64,000 nt of DNA from Cellulomonas sp. PhB150. Its GTDB lineage: Bacteria > Actinomycetota > Actinomycetes > Actinomycetales > Cellulomonadaceae. Shown here in pieces: positions 25,738 through 35,376 of the stretch. The DNA is taken from the NCBI RefSeq assembly GCF_003755175.1, contig NZ_RKHX01000001.1, positions 372,001-436,000 of the forward strand. Direction: 5' to 3'. The notes beneath the pieces were generated by a model. It saw nothing but the letters and a program-made list of their open reading frames with translations, was not told where the DNA came from and did no database searches. Position 1 is the stretch's first letter; every line of letters starts with the position of its first letter. Both the position numbers and the translations under genes were made by a program.

Positions 25738-27683
25738 CAGTGCTCACTCCCGTCGGTGCGCCCAGAGGCGTCATCTGCGTCCGTGGAGGCGGCCTTCGCG
25801 GCCGCCGCCTTCTGCGCCGCGCGGCGCTCGGCGATCGTCATGCCGGCCGTCTCCGGGGTGATCTCGGTGCGCGGCGTCGTGGCGACCGAGGCGGGGACGA
25901 GCGTCTGGGGCTCGTCGGCCTCGTCGGTCTCGCTGCTCTCGTCGGCCGTGTCGTCGTCGGCCTTCGACGGGCGCGGACCCGTCGCGACTTTGCCGCGGCC
26001 CACGTACCGGCTGGCGCCGAGGACGCCGAGGCGGCGCGGGTCCAGGCCGGAGGCACGGTGGCCCTCGGAGAAGAACTTGGTGCGGGCCAGGAGCTCCATC
26101 ACCGGGTGCGTGAACATGAACACGACCAGGACGTCGACCAGGGTCGTCAGTCCGAGCGTGAACGCGAAACCACGGACGCCACCCACCGCGAGGATGTACA
26201 GCACGATGGCGGCGAGGAAGTTGACCGCGTCGGACGCCAGGATGGTGCGCTTGGCACGCGACCAGCCACGCTCGACGGCCACGCCGAGGGTGCGGCCCTC
26301 GCGCAGCTCGTCACGGATGCGCTCGAAGTAGACGATGAACGAGTCCGCGGTGATACCGATCGCCACGATCAGGCCCGCGACGCCGGGGAGCGAGAGGCGA
26401 TAGCCCTGCGTCCACGACATCAGCGTGATGATTCCGTAGGTGACGATCGCGGCGACGACGAGCGAGGCCACCGTGACCAGGCCGAGCGCCCGGTACTGCA
26501 GCAGCGAGTAGAGCACGACCAGCGCGAGGCCGATGAGGCCGGCGAGGATGCCCTTCTGCAGCTGGTCGGCGCCGAGCGTCGCGGAGATCTGCTCCTCGCT
26601 CTGCACCTTGAACGACATCGGCAGCGCACCGAAGTTCAGCTGCTGAGCGAGCGTCGCTGCGGACTGGCGGGTGAAGGAGCCCGAGATCGTGGCCTGGCCG
26701 TTCGGGATGACCGCGCTGACCGCCGGCGCCGAGACGACGAGACCGTCGAGCACGATGCCGAACTGGTTCAGCGGCGGGCTCTGCGTCGCGAGACGCTCGG
26801 TCACGTCCGTGAACTGGCTGGCGCCCGTCGAGTCGAACTTCAGCGTGACGATCCACTCGGTGCCGACACCGCCGCTGGGCAGGGTCTCGAGGCCCGAGCT
26901 CGCGCTCGAGATGTGCTTCCCGTCGATCTCGACCGGGCCGAGGATGTACTTCGCGACGCCGACGACCTGGTCGCCGACCGTCTGCGACTCGCACGTGACG
27001 AACGCGGTCTTGGGGTCGCCGTTCACACCACCGGTGAGGTTGGCGGGGTCCGTGCAGTCGAGCTTGTCGTACTCGGCCTGGACGGCCGGGGTGATGTAGT
27101 ACGCCGTGTCGCTCGCGTTGTCCGGCGCGGCCTTCGACGGCTCGGTGGAGGCCGGGGACGGCTCCGCGCTGGGCGTGGGCTCAGCGCTCGGGGTGGCCTC
27201 CGCCGAGGGGGCGGCACCCGCGCTCGCGCTGGCCGTCGGCGCGGGCGTGGCCGCGTCCGTGGCGTCGTCCGTCGCGGTGGGCGTCGGAGCGCCCTGCACG
27301 AGAACGGGGCGGAACTCCATCTGGGCGGAGGTGCGGACGAGCTTGAGCGTGTCGTCGCTCGGCTTGCCCGGCAGGCCCACGACGATCGTCGTGCCCGAGC
27401 CGCTGCCCTGGCTGGTGATCTCCGCCTCGGAGACGCCCGAGGCGTCCACACGCTGCCGGATGACGTTGATGGCCTGGTTGATCTGCCCGCTCGTCGGCGT
27501 CGTCGCCGAGACCGGCTTGAGCACGATCTGCGTGCCGCCCTCGAGGTCGAGGGCGAGCTTCGGCGTCCAGGTCGCGTCGGACCACTTGGTGCCCGCGAAG
27601 ATCGCGCCGAAGATCGCCAGGATGATGACACCCAGCGTGATCAGCGTGCGGACAGGCCTGTTGCGGCGTGTGGGAGGAGCCAA
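25737..27683 (-). CDS. secD: Protein translocase subunit SecD
   Basis: 648 residues from TTG 27683. An N-terminal membrane helix (about 12-30) leads to D-L-E-G-G-T-Q-I and a large outer domain, then five C-terminal membrane helices (about 380-545) with G-I-T-A-D-S-F-I-V-Y-F-E-R-I-R-D-E, a core SecD motif. Unusual features are a low-complexity Ala/Pro/Ser/Thr/Glu insert in the outer domain (about residues 138-185) and a charged, disordered C-terminal tail of roughly 85 residues after the last helix. Both are expansions common in high-GC Actinobacteria. It acts with SecF and YajC. Confidence 0.95.
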   Translation of the reverse strand: MAPPTRRNRPVRTLITLGVIILAIFGAIFAGTKWSDATWTPKLALDLEGGTQIVLKPVSATTPTSGQINQAINVIRQRVDASGVSEAEITSQGSGSGTTIVVGLPGKPSDDTLKLVRTSAQMEFRPVLVQGAPTPTATDDATDAATPAPTASASAGAAPSAEATPSAEPTPSAEPSPASTEPSKAAPDNASDTAYYITPAVQAEYDKLDCTDPANLTGGVNGDPKTAFVTCESQTVGDQVVGVAKYILGPVEIDGKHISSASSGLETLPSGGVGTEWIVTLKFDSTGASQFTDVTERLATQSPPLNQFGIVLDGLVVSAPAVSAVIPNGQATISGSFTRQSAATLAQQLNFGALPMSFKVQSEEQISATLGADQLQKGILAGLIGLALVVLYSLLQYRALGLVTVASLVVAAIVTYGIITLMSWTQGYRLSLPGVAGLIVAIGITADSFIVYFERIRDELREGRTLGVAVERGWSRAKRTILASDAVNFLAAIVLYILAVGGVRGFAFTLGLTTLVDVLVVFMFTHPVMELLARTKFFSEGHRASGLDPRRLGVLGASRYVGRGKVATGPRPSKADDDTADESSETDEADEPQTLVPASVATTPRTEITPETAGMTIAERRAAQKAAAAKAASTDADDASGRTDGSEH

Positions 27684-27768
27684 CGGAGTTCTTCTCTCGT
27701 GCGCGCACCGGCTGCTCGTGCTGCCGGTGGGGTCCGGGCCCGCGGGGTACCTCCGCGGGCGCCTGCGG

Positions 27769-28227
27769 TTACTTGGTCTCGGGCTCGTCCCTCTTCGGGG
27801 TGTCGCCGTCCTTGCCGTCCTTGCTCAGCGACGGGAGCGACGACAGGTCGTCGGGGACGTCGATCGCGTCGTCGTCCTCGGCCTTGTCGGCCCACTCCTC
27901 GGTCGCCTCGTCCACCGGCGGCTCGATCTTCTTGGCGATCGCGGCGCGGATCCAGCGCGTACGGCCCCCACCCGGCTCCGACTCCAGCGTGATGGCCTCG
28001 TCGTCGACGGCGACGACGGTGCCGAACAGGCCCGAGCCGGTCATGACCTCGTCGCCCGGCGCCAGCGTGCTGCGGAACTCCTGCTGCGTCTTCTGCTGCT
28101 TGCGGGTGCGGCGCGACATGAGCCAGAAGGCGCCGACGGCGAGCACGAGGATCAGCAGGAACGAGTAGTTGCTGCTGCCTCCGCCACCAGTCGTTCCGGC
28201 GGCGATCACTTCGGCGTGGTGGGTCAC
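27769..28227 (-). CDS. yajC: Sec translocon accessory protein YajC
   Basis: 152 residues from GTG 28227, preceded by GAAGGA at good spacing. A short N-terminus precedes one membrane helix (about 20-38) and the YajC core: R-R-T-R-K-Q-Q-K, L-A-P-G-D-E-V-M-T-G-S-G-L-F-G-T-V and a short beta-rich region. The acidic C-terminal extension, Asp/Glu/Lys-rich, is longer than in enterobacterial YajC. It lies directly upstream of secD, the standard arrangement. Confidence 0.93.
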   Translation of the reverse strand: MTHHAEVIAAGTTGGGGSSNYSFLLILVLAVGAFWLMSRRTRKQQKTQQEFRSTLAPGDEVMTGSGLFGTVVAVDDEAITLESEPGGGRTRWIRAAIAKKIEPPVDEATEEWADKAEDDDAIDVPDDLSSLPSLSKDGKDGDTPKRDEPETK

Positions 28228-28408
28228 AGGTATTCCTTCGGGTCGGGCGTGTCGGCCGCAGTCTAGGCGCAGCGGCCCGCCGCTCCAACGCACGGTCGGT
28301 GCAGAGGGTTCCCAGTTGCTGCACGAACCCTCGTCGGCCGCGTGGCGATCGGGCCCCTGCGGGCCACCGGACGAACTGTAGCCGCCCGCAACCGACCTGC
28401 CGGCGACG

Positions 28409-29464
28409 TCAGCCGAACAACGCGCCCTGGTCGCGCGGCACGTCGAGGCCCAGGTGGCCCCACGCGGCCGGCATGGCGATGCGGCCCCGCGGCGTCCGCC
28501 CGACGAAGCCCTCGCGGAACAGGAAGGGCTCGGCGACGGTCTCGACGGTCTCCGGCTCCTCGCCGACGGCGACCGCGAGGGTCGTCAGCCCGACGGGTCC
28601 GCCGCCGAACCGCGTGCACAGCGCGGTCAGCACCGCGCGGTCGAGGCGGTCGAGCCCGCGGTCGTCGACCTCGAACACGGCCAGCGCCGCGCGCGCCGCG
28701 GCGAGGCTGAGGGTGCCGTCGCCGCGCACCTCGGCCCAGTCACGCACGCGTCGCAGAAGGCGGTTGGCGATGCGCGGGGTCCCACGCGAACGCGAGGCGA
28801 TCTCGGACGCGGCCTCGTGAGCCAGCGGCACACCCAGCAGGCCGGCCGACCGCACGAGCACACGCTCGAGCTCCTCGGCGTCGTAGAAGTCCAGGTGGCC
28901 GGTGAACCCGAAGCGGTCCCGCAGCGGCGCCGGAAGCAACCCGGCGCGCGTCGTCGCGCCCACCACCGTGAACGGCGGGAGCGACAGCGGGATCGCGCTC
29001 GCGCCGGCCCCCTTGCCCACGACGACGTCGACGCGGAAGTCCTCCATCGCGACGTACAGCAGCTCCTCAGCCGGGCGCGCGAGGCGGTGGATCTCGTCGA
29101 TGAAGAGCACCTCGCCCTCCTCCAGTGAGGAGAGGACGGCGGCGAGGTCGCCCGCGTGCTGGATCGCGGGGCCGCTGGTGATGCGCAGCGAGGCGCTGAG
29201 CTCCGCGGCGATGATCATGGCCAGCGTCGTCTTGCCGAGCCCTGGGGGGCCGGAGAGCAGCACGTGGTCGGGTGCCCTCCCCCGGTTCCGGGCAGCCTCG
29301 AGCACCAAGGACAGCTGGTCGCGCACGACACGCTGCCCGACGAACTCCTCCAGCCTGCGCGGCCGCAGCGCGGCCTCGGCGGCCCGCTCGATGTCGTCGG
29401 CGCCGGTGCGGACCAGCGACTCCGCGGCGAACCGCTCGGTGACCAGCTCGTCGTCCTCAGCCAC
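28409..29464 (-). CDS. ruvB: Holliday junction branch migration helicase RuvB
   Basis: 351 residues from GTG 29464, overlapping the ruvA stop by eight bases. It is a AAA+ motor that drives Holliday-junction branch migration with RuvA. Landmarks are [12 protein letters not shown] (about 28-39), the Walker A GPPGLGKT (about 66-73), Walker B F-I-D-E-I-H-R-L, sensor 1 G-A-T-T-R-A-G, sensor 2/arginine finger region [10 protein letters not shown], and a C-terminal winged helix (about 275-335). Its operon is probably SOS-controlled through the LexA-like box ahead of ruvA. Confidence 0.97.
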   Translation of the reverse strand: MAEDDELVTERFAAESLVRTGADDIERAAEAALRPRRLEEFVGQRVVRDQLSLVLEAARNRGRAPDHVLLSGPPGLGKTTLAMIIAAELSASLRITSGPAIQHAGDLAAVLSSLEEGEVLFIDEIHRLARPAEELLYVAMEDFRVDVVVGKGAGASAIPLSLPPFTVVGATTRAGLLPAPLRDRFGFTGHLDFYDAEELERVLVRSAGLLGVPLAHEAASEIASRSRGTPRIANRLLRRVRDWAEVRGDGTLSLAAARAALAVFEVDDRGLDRLDRAVLTALCTRFGGGPVGLTTLAVAVGEEPETVETVAEPFLFREGFVGRTPRGRIAMPAAWGHLGLDVPRDQGALFG

Positions 29465-30074
29465 GCCCGCCGCCCAGGGTCCGCAGCGCGGCACGGAGCA
29501 CTCCGGCGACCTCGTCCGCGCCGACGGGGCCCTCGACCCCGTCCAGGACGGTCGTCACCGCGTCGTCGGCGATCTTCGCGCTCCAGCCGAGCCCGACGAG
29601 CGCCTCGACCACCTGGTCGCGCCGGTCACCCGCGACGAGCACCGGGGCGACTCCCCCGACGCTGACGGGAGCGGGCGCGCCGATCCGGTCCTTGAGCTCG
29701 AGCACCAGGCGCTGAGCACCCTTGCGGCCGATGCCCGGGACGCGCTCGAGCGCCTTGAGGTCCTCGTCGACGACCGCGCGACGCAGCCCGTCGGGCGTGT
29801 GCACCGCGAGCATCGCCATCGCGAGCCGTGGCCCGACGCCGCTGACGGTCTGCACGACCTCGAAGACCTCGCGCTCGTCGTCCTCGGCGAACCCGAACAG
29901 CGTCAGCGAGTCCTCCCGCACCACCAGCGAGGTGTGCAGCGTGGCGGTCGCGCCGACCCGCAGCCCCGCGAGCGTGGCCGGCGTGGCCTGCACGAGCATG
30001 CCCACGCCGTTCACCTCGATGACCGCGGCGTCGAGCCGCACCTTCTGCACCGTGCCGTGCACCGACGCGATCAC
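29457..30074 (-). CDS. ruvA: Holliday junction DNA-binding protein RuvA
   Basis: 205 residues from GTG 30074, five bases after GAGGAGG. Domain I is an OB fold (about 1-62, M-I-A-S-V-H-G-T-V). Domain II has two helix-hairpin-helix motifs (V-S-G-V-G-P-R-L-A and [12 protein letters not shown]). Domain III is the C-terminal RuvB-contacting region (about 155-203). It forms tetramers on the four-way junction. Unlike the usual ruvCAB order, ruvC is 1.7 kb upstream, separated by two exported-protein genes. A LexA-like box is about 70 bases upstream of the start. Confidence 0.96.
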   Translation of the reverse strand: MIASVHGTVQKVRLDAAVIEVNGVGMLVQATPATLAGLRVGATATLHTSLVVREDSLTLFGFAEDDEREVFEVVQTVSGVGPRLAMAMLAVHTPDGLRRAVVDEDLKALERVPGIGRKGAQRLVLELKDRIGAPAPVSVGGVAPVLVAGDRRDQVVEALVGLGWSAKIADDAVTTVLDGVEGPVGADEVAGVLRAALRTLGGGRG

Positions 30075-30142
30075 ACGCGCCTCCTCGTCCTCGCGACCCC
30101 ACGCGCCCGAGCTGCGCGCCGCGACCACTCTGCCACACCCGT

Positions 30143-30158
30143 CCGAACATCTGTACGA
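30143..30158 (-). promoter_or_regulatory. LexA-like SOS box upstream of ruvA
   Basis: On the minus strand the site reads TCGTACAGATGTTCGG, matching the actinobacterial SOS-box pattern TCGAAC-N4-GTTCGA at 10 of 12 fixed positions. It is 69 bases upstream of the ruvA GTG. RuvAB induction by DNA damage is well established in other bacteria. LexA binding here is inference from the motif. Confidence 0.65.
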
Positions 30159-30207
30159 GGGACACGCAGGCTGTGGACACCGCCCCTTCAGCCCGGTGCG
30201 CTCCTCG

Positions 30208-31053
30208 TCACCCCCGATCGACCAGCACCGAGCGGCGTTCGACGACCTCGAAGGGCTGGCTCGTCGTCGTGGTGGTCGCCGTGCCGGCGACGTCGCGCCA
30301 CTGTGCGCTCCCGTCCACCCGGTAACGGCCCGACCACGTGGTCGTCAGCGTGATCGCCGCCTTGCCAAGGTGGGTGAACGCCTGCGCGACGTCGTGCTTC
30401 GGGTACGGGTGGCCGGGACCCTTCGTGGTGAACGGCGCGCCGCCGCCGAAGGTCCACGTGAACGACTCCGGCTTCACGACCACGTCCACGCCGACGCCGA
30501 GCACCTCCGTCCGCAGCGTCTGCTCGTCACCGTCGGAGTAGGCGATCGTCTCCTTGTTCACGAGCACCCACCCACGGTCGGGCTGGATCGTCAGCGACGA
30601 CGGGCTGATCGGGAGGCGCCGGAAGTCCTCGAGCGTGAGCGTCGGCAGGAGGTCGACGGGGCAGTACCAGTCGGTCCGCTGCGCCCACGCTCCCCATGCA
30701 GCCGCCGGATCGGTGCGCGTGCGGCTCCACCATGGCTCTTGGGGCTCGTCATCACCGCAGTCGAGCCGCTGGTCCTCGGGCGGGACCATCTCGCATGGGT
30801 ACGTCTCCCAGAAGACAAGGGCCGTGACGTAGGAGCCATCGCCAGCACAAGATGGGGACTGCATCCAGTCAGTGAGTCGCTTCAGAGGGTCAGGCTCGGT
30901 CGTCTTGTCGTGGACTTGGGCGTTGTGCGCTGACGCAGCGCTCACGCGAACCGCGTCGTCGTCTGTCTTCGCGCCGATGTCGTCAGCCCAGGCGCCGGAC
31001 GGGAGTAGGAGTACAGCCGCGACTAGGGCGCCAACTATGAGTATCCGAGTCAC
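30208..31053 (-). CDS. Exported protein of unknown function
   Basis: 281 residues from GTG 31053 (GTGA overlap with the lipoprotein gene). A classical signal peptide occupies about 1-23 (T-R-I-L-I-V-G-A-L-V-A-A-V, cleavage after a G-A-W-A type site). The mature part is rich in Trp, Thr, Pro and Asp, with several cysteines (C-A-G, Y-P-C-E, L-D-C-G, Y-C-P) that could form disulphides, and a C-terminal beta-rich half containing T-W-S-G-R-Y. I do not recognise a family. It is one of two inserted genes between ruvC and ruvA, and its first third is less GC-rich than the neighbouring genes. Confidence 0.75.
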   Translation of the reverse strand: MTRILIVGALVAAVLLLPSGAWADDIGAKTDDDAVRVSAASAHNAQVHDKTTEPDPLKRLTDWMQSPSCAGDGSYVTALVFWETYPCEMVPPEDQRLDCGDDEPQEPWWSRTRTDPAAAWGAWAQRTDWYCPVDLLPTLTLEDFRRLPISPSSLTIQPDRGWVLVNKETIAYSDGDEQTLRTEVLGVGVDVVVKPESFTWTFGGGAPFTTKGPGHPYPKHDVAQAFTHLGKAAITLTTTWSGRYRVDGSAQWRDVAGTATTTTTSQPFEVVERRSVLVDRG

Positions 31054-31667
31054 GACTTCGCATCCACTTGGACACCACGGACCATCCAGCCTCTGTCGCT
31101 CCACTCGATCACCAAAGTGGCACGAAAGAACTTCGGCCCGGGAAAGGACTCGACAGCCTTGCCGGTCGAGTCAACTGTTTGAGAAGCCTCTTGAGCAACG
31201 TCAAGAGCGACTTCGTACGTCGCGCCCGCGACGACCTCGCGACCAACTTCATCATCGAAGGCGAGTGCGCCGCCGACATCGTGTTCGCCTGCGTCATTCG
31301 CAGACTTCACTCCATCGCGAACGCTCGCGCAGAACTTGCACTTCGGATCGCTCATGGCGTTCCAGGCCGACAGATCACCCGAGGCAGACACATACGGAAA
31401 GAGCGACAGGAAGTACTTCCCGCTCGCGACCGCACCCTCCTTCGACGGCTCGTCCGCATCCAGCGCGTCCGGCCGTTCCGGCGCCACGGTCACGTCCACC
31501 ACGGCACTGACCGACGGCGACGGCGAAGGCGTCGGGGTCGGCGTCGGGGTCTCCACCGGTGCGGAGCTCGTCGGCCGGGTGACCGGCGGAGCCTCGTCGG
31601 GCGTGCACGCCACGAGTCCCCCACCCACCAGGGCGACGGCCAGGACGGAGCGCGCGACGCGATTCAT
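31050..31667 (-). CDS. Lipoprotein, DUF6318-like
   Basis: 205 residues from ATG 31667. The N-terminus is a lipoprotein signal with lipobox L-V-A-C at residues 18-21. A Pro/Thr/Ser-rich linker follows (about 24-60), then a compact domain with Y-F-L-S-L-F-P-Y, A-W-N-A-M-S-D-P-K-C-K-F-C and a final E-W-S-D-R-G-W-M-V-R-G. This resembles the actinobacterial DUF6318 family as I remember it; its function is unknown. It is anchored to the outer face of the membrane and co-expressed with the following exported protein. Base composition in its second half is less GC-rich than in flanking ruv genes. Confidence 0.8.
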   Translation of the reverse strand: MNRVARSVLAVALVGGGLVACTPDEAPPVTRPTSSAPVETPTPTPTPSPSPSVSAVVDVTVAPERPDALDADEPSKEGAVASGKYFLSLFPYVSASGDLSAWNAMSDPKCKFCASVRDGVKSANDAGEHDVGGALAFDDEVGREVVAGATYEVALDVAQEASQTVDSTGKAVESFPGPKFFRATLVIEWSDRGWMVRGVQVDAKS

Positions 31668-31743
31668 GGCCGCGAACCTACCTAAACCGGACGGTCCCTC
31701 GCAGGCGTTCGGCGATATCTGTGGACAAACCTCGCCGGCGTGC

Positions 31744-32310
31744 TCAGCCGCGCGTGCGGGCAGCCTGCTCCGCCGCGGCCCACGCACGCTGAGCGGCAGT
31801 CATGGACCCCGGCGCCCGCTGCGGCGCACCGAGTGCACCTGCAGGTCGCCAGAGGTGGCAGATCGCAAGGGCCAGGGCGTCGGCGGCGTCGGCGGGCTTG
31901 GGCAGGGTGTCGAGCGAGAGGAGCCGGGCGACCATCGTCTGGACCTGCAGCTTGTCGGCGCGTCCGGTGCCCGTGACGGCGGCCTTGACCTCGGACGGCG
32001 TGTGCAGCGCGACGGGGATGCGACGACGCGCCGCGGCCACCATGGCGATGCCTGCGACCTGCGCGGTCCCCATCACGGTCGAGACGTTGTGCTGCGCGAA
32101 GACACGCTCGACCGCGACCGTGTCGGGCGCGTACGCATCGAGCCACTCCTCGATCTGCGCCTCGATCGCGAGCAGGCGCTGGTCGATGTCGAGCGCTGGG
32201 TCCGACCGGGCCACGCCGACAGCGACGAGTGCCGCCCGTCGGCTGGGCAGGCCGTCGACCACACCCAGACCGCATCGGGTCAAGCCGGGGTCCACTCCGA
32301 GCACGCGCAC
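31744..32310 (-). CDS. ruvC: Crossover junction endodeoxyribonuclease RuvC
   Basis: 188 residues from GTG 32310; two further GTG codons nearby make the start uncertain by a few residues. RuvC resolves Holliday junctions. The catalytic acidic residues are visible: Asp in V-L-G-V-D-P-G-L-T (residue 7), Glu in V-A-V-E-R-V-F (about 68), and the C-terminal pair in [10 protein letters not shown]. The RNase H-like fold length is as expected, with a short helical tail. It lies downstream of yebC and pdxT as in other Actinobacteria, but is split from ruvAB. Confidence 0.95.
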   Translation of the reverse strand: MRVLGVDPGLTRCGLGVVDGLPSRRAALVAVGVARSDPALDIDQRLLAIEAQIEEWLDAYAPDTVAVERVFAQHNVSTVMGTAQVAGIAMVAAARRRIPVALHTPSEVKAAVTGTGRADKLQVQTMVARLLSLDTLPKPADAADALALAICHLWRPAGALGAPQRAPGSMTAAQRAWAAAEQAARTRG

Positions 32311-32431
32311 GCCCACATCGTCACAGTCACGTGGCGAAGAAGCTCCCAGCACACGCCGTCGATCCCGGACACGGTGACGACCGGACTGCCAGACTGGTGA
32401 CCGATCCGGCCGCCCGAGCGTGAGGAGCACG

Positions 32432-32608
32432 ATGAGCGACCGACAGTTCAGTCCCGGCGACCCCAACGGCGACGCGATCCGGGCTGCCTCGGGCCTCGCC
32501 TCGACGCTCCGGTCCCGCCGCGGTCGACGTCCGGTCGTCGTCATCGGCATCGCACTGCTGGCTCTCGGCGTCGTCGTCGTCTCCGTCCTGGCGGTTCTGA
32601 GCCGCTGA
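32432..32608 (+). CDS. Small single-pass membrane protein
   Basis: 58 residues from ATG 32432, with GAGGAG four bases upstream. A hydrophilic N-terminus (P-G-D-P-N-G-D-A) and a basic patch (R-S-R-R-G-R-R) precede one membrane helix (about 35-56) ending near the C-terminus. It resembles many short, unnamed membrane proteins of Actinobacteria. It is the only plus-strand gene between ruvC and yebC and converges on yebC. Confidence 0.6.
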   Translation: MSDRQFSPGDPNGDAIRAASGLASTLRSRRGRRPVVVIGIALLALGVVVVSVLAVLSR

Positions 32609-32620
32609 CCGGCGAAACGC

Positions 32621-32690
32621 CGAGTGCGCCCGTCCCGGACCGAGTGCGCCCTCGACGAAGGGCGCAGTCGGTGCGGTTCGGGCGCACTCG
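32621..32690. repeat. Nested palindromic element between convergent genes
   Basis: Outer arms of 12 bp (CGAGTGCGCCCG at 32621-32632 and its exact complement at 32679-32690) enclose an inner hairpin with 14-bp arms and one mismatch (32639-32652 and 32659-32672). Both arms repeat GAGTGCGCCC. Located between the small membrane gene and yebC, it probably ends transcription from both sides. It could be a REP-like element. Confidence 0.7.
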
Positions 32691-32705
32691 TGGGGGTGGA
32701 GCGGG

Positions 32706-33461
32706 TCAGTCGTCCTCGAGCTCGGCCATGACCTCGTCGGACGCGTCGAAGTTCGCGTAGACGTTCTGCACGTCGTCGGAGTCCTCGAGCGCGTCGATCA
32801 GGCGCAGGATCTTGCGGGCGCCCTCGGCGTCGACCTCGATCTGCATGGCGGGCCAGAACACCACGTCGGCCGAGTCGTACTCGATGCCGGCGGTCTGCAG
32901 CGCGGTCCGCACGGGCACCAGGTCGGTGGCCTCGGAGAGCACCTCGAACACCTCGCCGAGGTCGTTGACCTCCTCGCCACCCGCCTCGAGCACTGCCTCC
33001 ATGACGGCGTCCTCGTCGGTGCCCTCCTTGGGGACGATGACGACGCCCTTGCGCGAGAACAGGTACGAGACCGAGCCCGGGTCGGCCATCTGGCCGCCGT
33101 TGCGCGTGAACGCGACGCGGACGTCGGACGCGGCGCGGTTCCGGTTGTCGGTGAGGCACTCGACGAGCACGGCGATGCCGCCCGCGCCGTAGCCCTCGTA
33201 CATGATCGTCGAGTAGTCGGCGCCGCCGGCCTCCTGGCCGGAGCCGCGCTTGACCGCACGGTTGATGTTGTCGATCGGGACCGAGCTCTTCTTGGCCTTC
33301 TGGACCGCGTCGAAGAGCGTGGGGTTGCCCGCGAGGTCACCGCCGCCCGTGCGGGCGGCCACCTCGATGTTCTTGATGAGCTTCGCGAAGAGCTTGCTCC
33401 GCTTGGCGTCGACCACGGCCTTCTTGTGCTTGGTGGTGGCCCACTTGGAGTGACCCGACAT
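32706..33461 (-). CDS. yebC: YebC/PmpR-family regulatory protein
   Basis: 251 residues, ATG 33461. The signature start [14 protein letters not shown], the T[12 protein letters not shown] motif and a conserved acidic C-terminus identify the family. Members have been described as transcription regulators and more recently as translation factors that relieve ribosome stalling at proline stretches. Cytoplasmic. Located between pdxT and ruvC, its usual actinobacterial place. Confidence 0.95.
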   Translation of the reverse strand: MSGHSKWATTKHKKAVVDAKRSKLFAKLIKNIEVAARTGGGDLAGNPTLFDAVQKAKKSSVPIDNINRAVKRGSGQEAGGADYSTIMYEGYGAGGIAVLVECLTDNRNRAASDVRVAFTRNGGQMADPGSVSYLFSRKGVVIVPKEGTDEDAVMEAVLEAGGEEVNDLGEVFEVLSEATDLVPVRTALQTAGIEYDSADVVFWPAMQIEVDAEGARKILRLIDALEDSDDVQNVYANFDASDEVMAELEDD

Positions 33462-33524
33462 CGCCTCTGAACCCCTTTGCTCCCCGCCGACGAACCCGCT
33501 GCACGGCCCGGACGGGCCGCGAAC

Positions 33525-34124
33525 TCACAGGCTCTCGCGGACGATCTGCACGAACGACTGGTGCACGCGGGTGTCCCCGGTGACCTCCGGATGGAACGAG
33601 GTCACGAGCAGGGGCCCCTGACGGACCGCGACGATCCTACCGGCGGCGGGCCCGGATTCCACGCGGCCGACGACTCGCGCGGCCGGACCGACCTCCTCGA
33701 CCCACGGTGCGCGGATGAAGACGGCGTGCAGCGGGCCGTCCACGCCCTCGATCGCGAGGTCGGTCTCGAACGAGTCGACCTGGCGCCCGAACGCGTTGCG
33801 GCGGACGGTGACGTCCACCCCGCCGAGCGTCTGCTGGCCCTCGATCCCCCCGATCACGCGGTCGGCGAGCAGGATCATCCCCGCGCACGATCCGTACGCC
33901 GGCATGCCGTCGCGCAGCCGCGCCTGGATCGGCTCGAAGAGCTCGAACGCACGCAGCAGCTTGTCGATCGTCGTCGACTCCCCGCCCGGGATGACGAGCG
34001 CGTCGACCGCGTCGAGCTCCGCGGCGCGGCGTACCCCGACCGCGGTGGCACCGACCGACTCGAGCGCGTGGACGTGCTCACGCACGTCTCCCTGCAGGGC
34101 GAGTACTCCGATGGTGGGGGTCAC
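33525..34124 (-). CDS. pdxT: Pyridoxal 5'-phosphate synthase glutaminase subunit PdxT
   Basis: 199 residues from GTG 34124. It supplies ammonia from glutamine to PdxS for vitamin B6 synthesis. The class I glutamine amidotransferase triad is complete: Cys in G-S-C-A-G-M-I (about residue 80), and His and Glu in F-H-P-E-V (about 178-180). G-V-L-A-L-Q-G and P-G-G-E-S-T-T are family motifs. It is 4.7 kb away from pdxS on the same strand instead of next to it, yet both are intact. Confidence 0.96.
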   Translation of the reverse strand: MTPTIGVLALQGDVREHVHALESVGATAVGVRRAAELDAVDALVIPGGESTTIDKLLRAFELFEPIQARLRDGMPAYGSCAGMILLADRVIGGIEGQQTLGGVDVTVRRNAFGRQVDSFETDLAIEGVDGPLHAVFIRAPWVEEVGPAARVVGRVESGPAAGRIVAVRQGPLLVTSFHPEVTGDTRVHQSFVQIVRESL

Positions 34125-34145
34125 GGTGCGCCATCCTAGGTCGCC

Positions 34146-35357
34146 TCAGCGCGAGCGTGCGGCGACCGCCCCCAGCGCGGATCCGGCGGACCGGGACGCG
34201 CCCGACGACGAGACGACGACCTCGTCGGCCAGGCGGCCCAGGCCCTCCACGAGCAGGTCACGCGGTGCGGCCAGACTCACGCGGACCATCCCCGTGCCGC
34301 GCTCGCCGAACGTCGAACCCGGCGCGACCGCGACGTGCCGGCGGGCGAGCAGGCGCAGCGCAAACGCGTCGGTGTCCGCCTCGCCGACCCCGACCATGAG
34401 GTAGAAGGCGCCGTCGGGCTCGACGAGTGCCAGCCCGCGCTCGCGCAGCAGCGAGACCGCGAGGTCACGCCGGTCCCAGTAGGACTCGACGGCGGCGTGC
34501 ACGTGGTCCTGCGGCCCGGTGAGTGCCGCGATCGCGCCGTACTGGCTCGGCGTCGACGGGCACGCGACGGTCGCCTCGGCGAGGTGTCCCATGCGGTCGA
34601 CGACCGCGTGGTCAGGAACGACGGCGTAGCCGATCCGCCAGCCCGTCATCGCGTGCGCCTTGGAGAGGCTGAAGAAGGTGAGGACGCGGCCGTCGGTGTC
34701 GAACGTCGCGGTGCTCACGTGGGGCACGCCGAAGGTGATCGCCTCGTAGCACTCGTCGGACAGGACCCACAGGTCGTGCCGCCGGGCGACGTCGACGATC
34801 CCCTCGAGGACCGCGGCGGGATACACGGCACCGGTCGGGTTGTTCGGCGAGCAGACGATGATCGCCCGGGTGCGCGGCGTGATCGAGGCCTCGAGCTCGT
34901 CGAGCCGGGGCACGAAGCCGTCCTCGGCCCGCGTCGGGTACGTCACGACCCGTGCACCCGCTCCGGCCGCCGCCATCGCCCAGTTCGGGAACATCGGGTC
35001 GGGCACGAGGATGTCGTCGCCCGGGCCCAGCAGCGCGGCCATGGCCATCGCCAGGCCGTGCATCGCCCCGTGCGTGACGACCACCTGAGCGGGGTCGGCG
35101 CCGAAGCCGTGGCGCCTGGTGACGCGGTCGGCCGCGACCTCGCGCAGGGCGTCGAGCCCGAGGCTGGAGGTGTAACCGGTGCGTCCGTCGTGCGCGGCGC
35201 GGGCAGCGGCCGCGACGACGTGCTCGGCGGGGCGGGCGTCGGGCTCGCCGATCTCCAGGTGGATCGCCTCCGGGTCGCGCAGGGCGACCTCCATGAGGGT
35301 GCGGATGCCGCTGAGCGGGATGCGGGCGCTGGGCGCTGACGACGAGACGGTGGCCAC
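34146..35357 (-). CDS. Class I/II PLP-dependent aminotransferase
   Basis: 403 residues from GTG 35357. It has a fold type I aminotransferase layout: P-L-S-G-I-R-T (N-terminal arm), S-P-N-N-P-T-G (about 170-176), the Y/D pair in V-L-S-D-E-C-Y-E, the PLP lysine in F-F-S-L-S-K-A-H-A-M-T-G-W-R-I-G (about 235), and the carboxylate-binding Arg in M-V-R-V-S-L. It resembles aspartate/aromatic or unnamed AspC-like enzymes; the substrate cannot be set from sequence. It is 21 bases upstream of pdxT, so PLP synthesis and a PLP enzyme may be co-expressed. It is divergent from kynU; a TACCGT six bases before the GTG suggests a leaderless mRNA. Confidence 0.9.
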   Translation of the reverse strand: MATVSSSAPSARIPLSGIRTLMEVALRDPEAIHLEIGEPDARPAEHVVAAAARAAHDGRTGYTSSLGLDALREVAADRVTRRHGFGADPAQVVVTHGAMHGLAMAMAALLGPGDDILVPDPMFPNWAMAAAGAGARVVTYPTRAEDGFVPRLDELEASITPRTRAIIVCSPNNPTGAVYPAAVLEGIVDVARRHDLWVLSDECYEAITFGVPHVSTATFDTDGRVLTFFSLSKAHAMTGWRIGYAVVPDHAVVDRMGHLAEATVACPSTPSQYGAIAALTGPQDHVHAAVESYWDRRDLAVSLLRERGLALVEPDGAFYLMVGVGEADTDAFALRLLARRHVAVAPGSTFGERGTGMVRVSLAAPRDLLVEGLGRLADEVVVSSSGASRSAGSALGAVAARSR

Positions 35358-35376
35358 CGATCGACGGTATCCCGAC

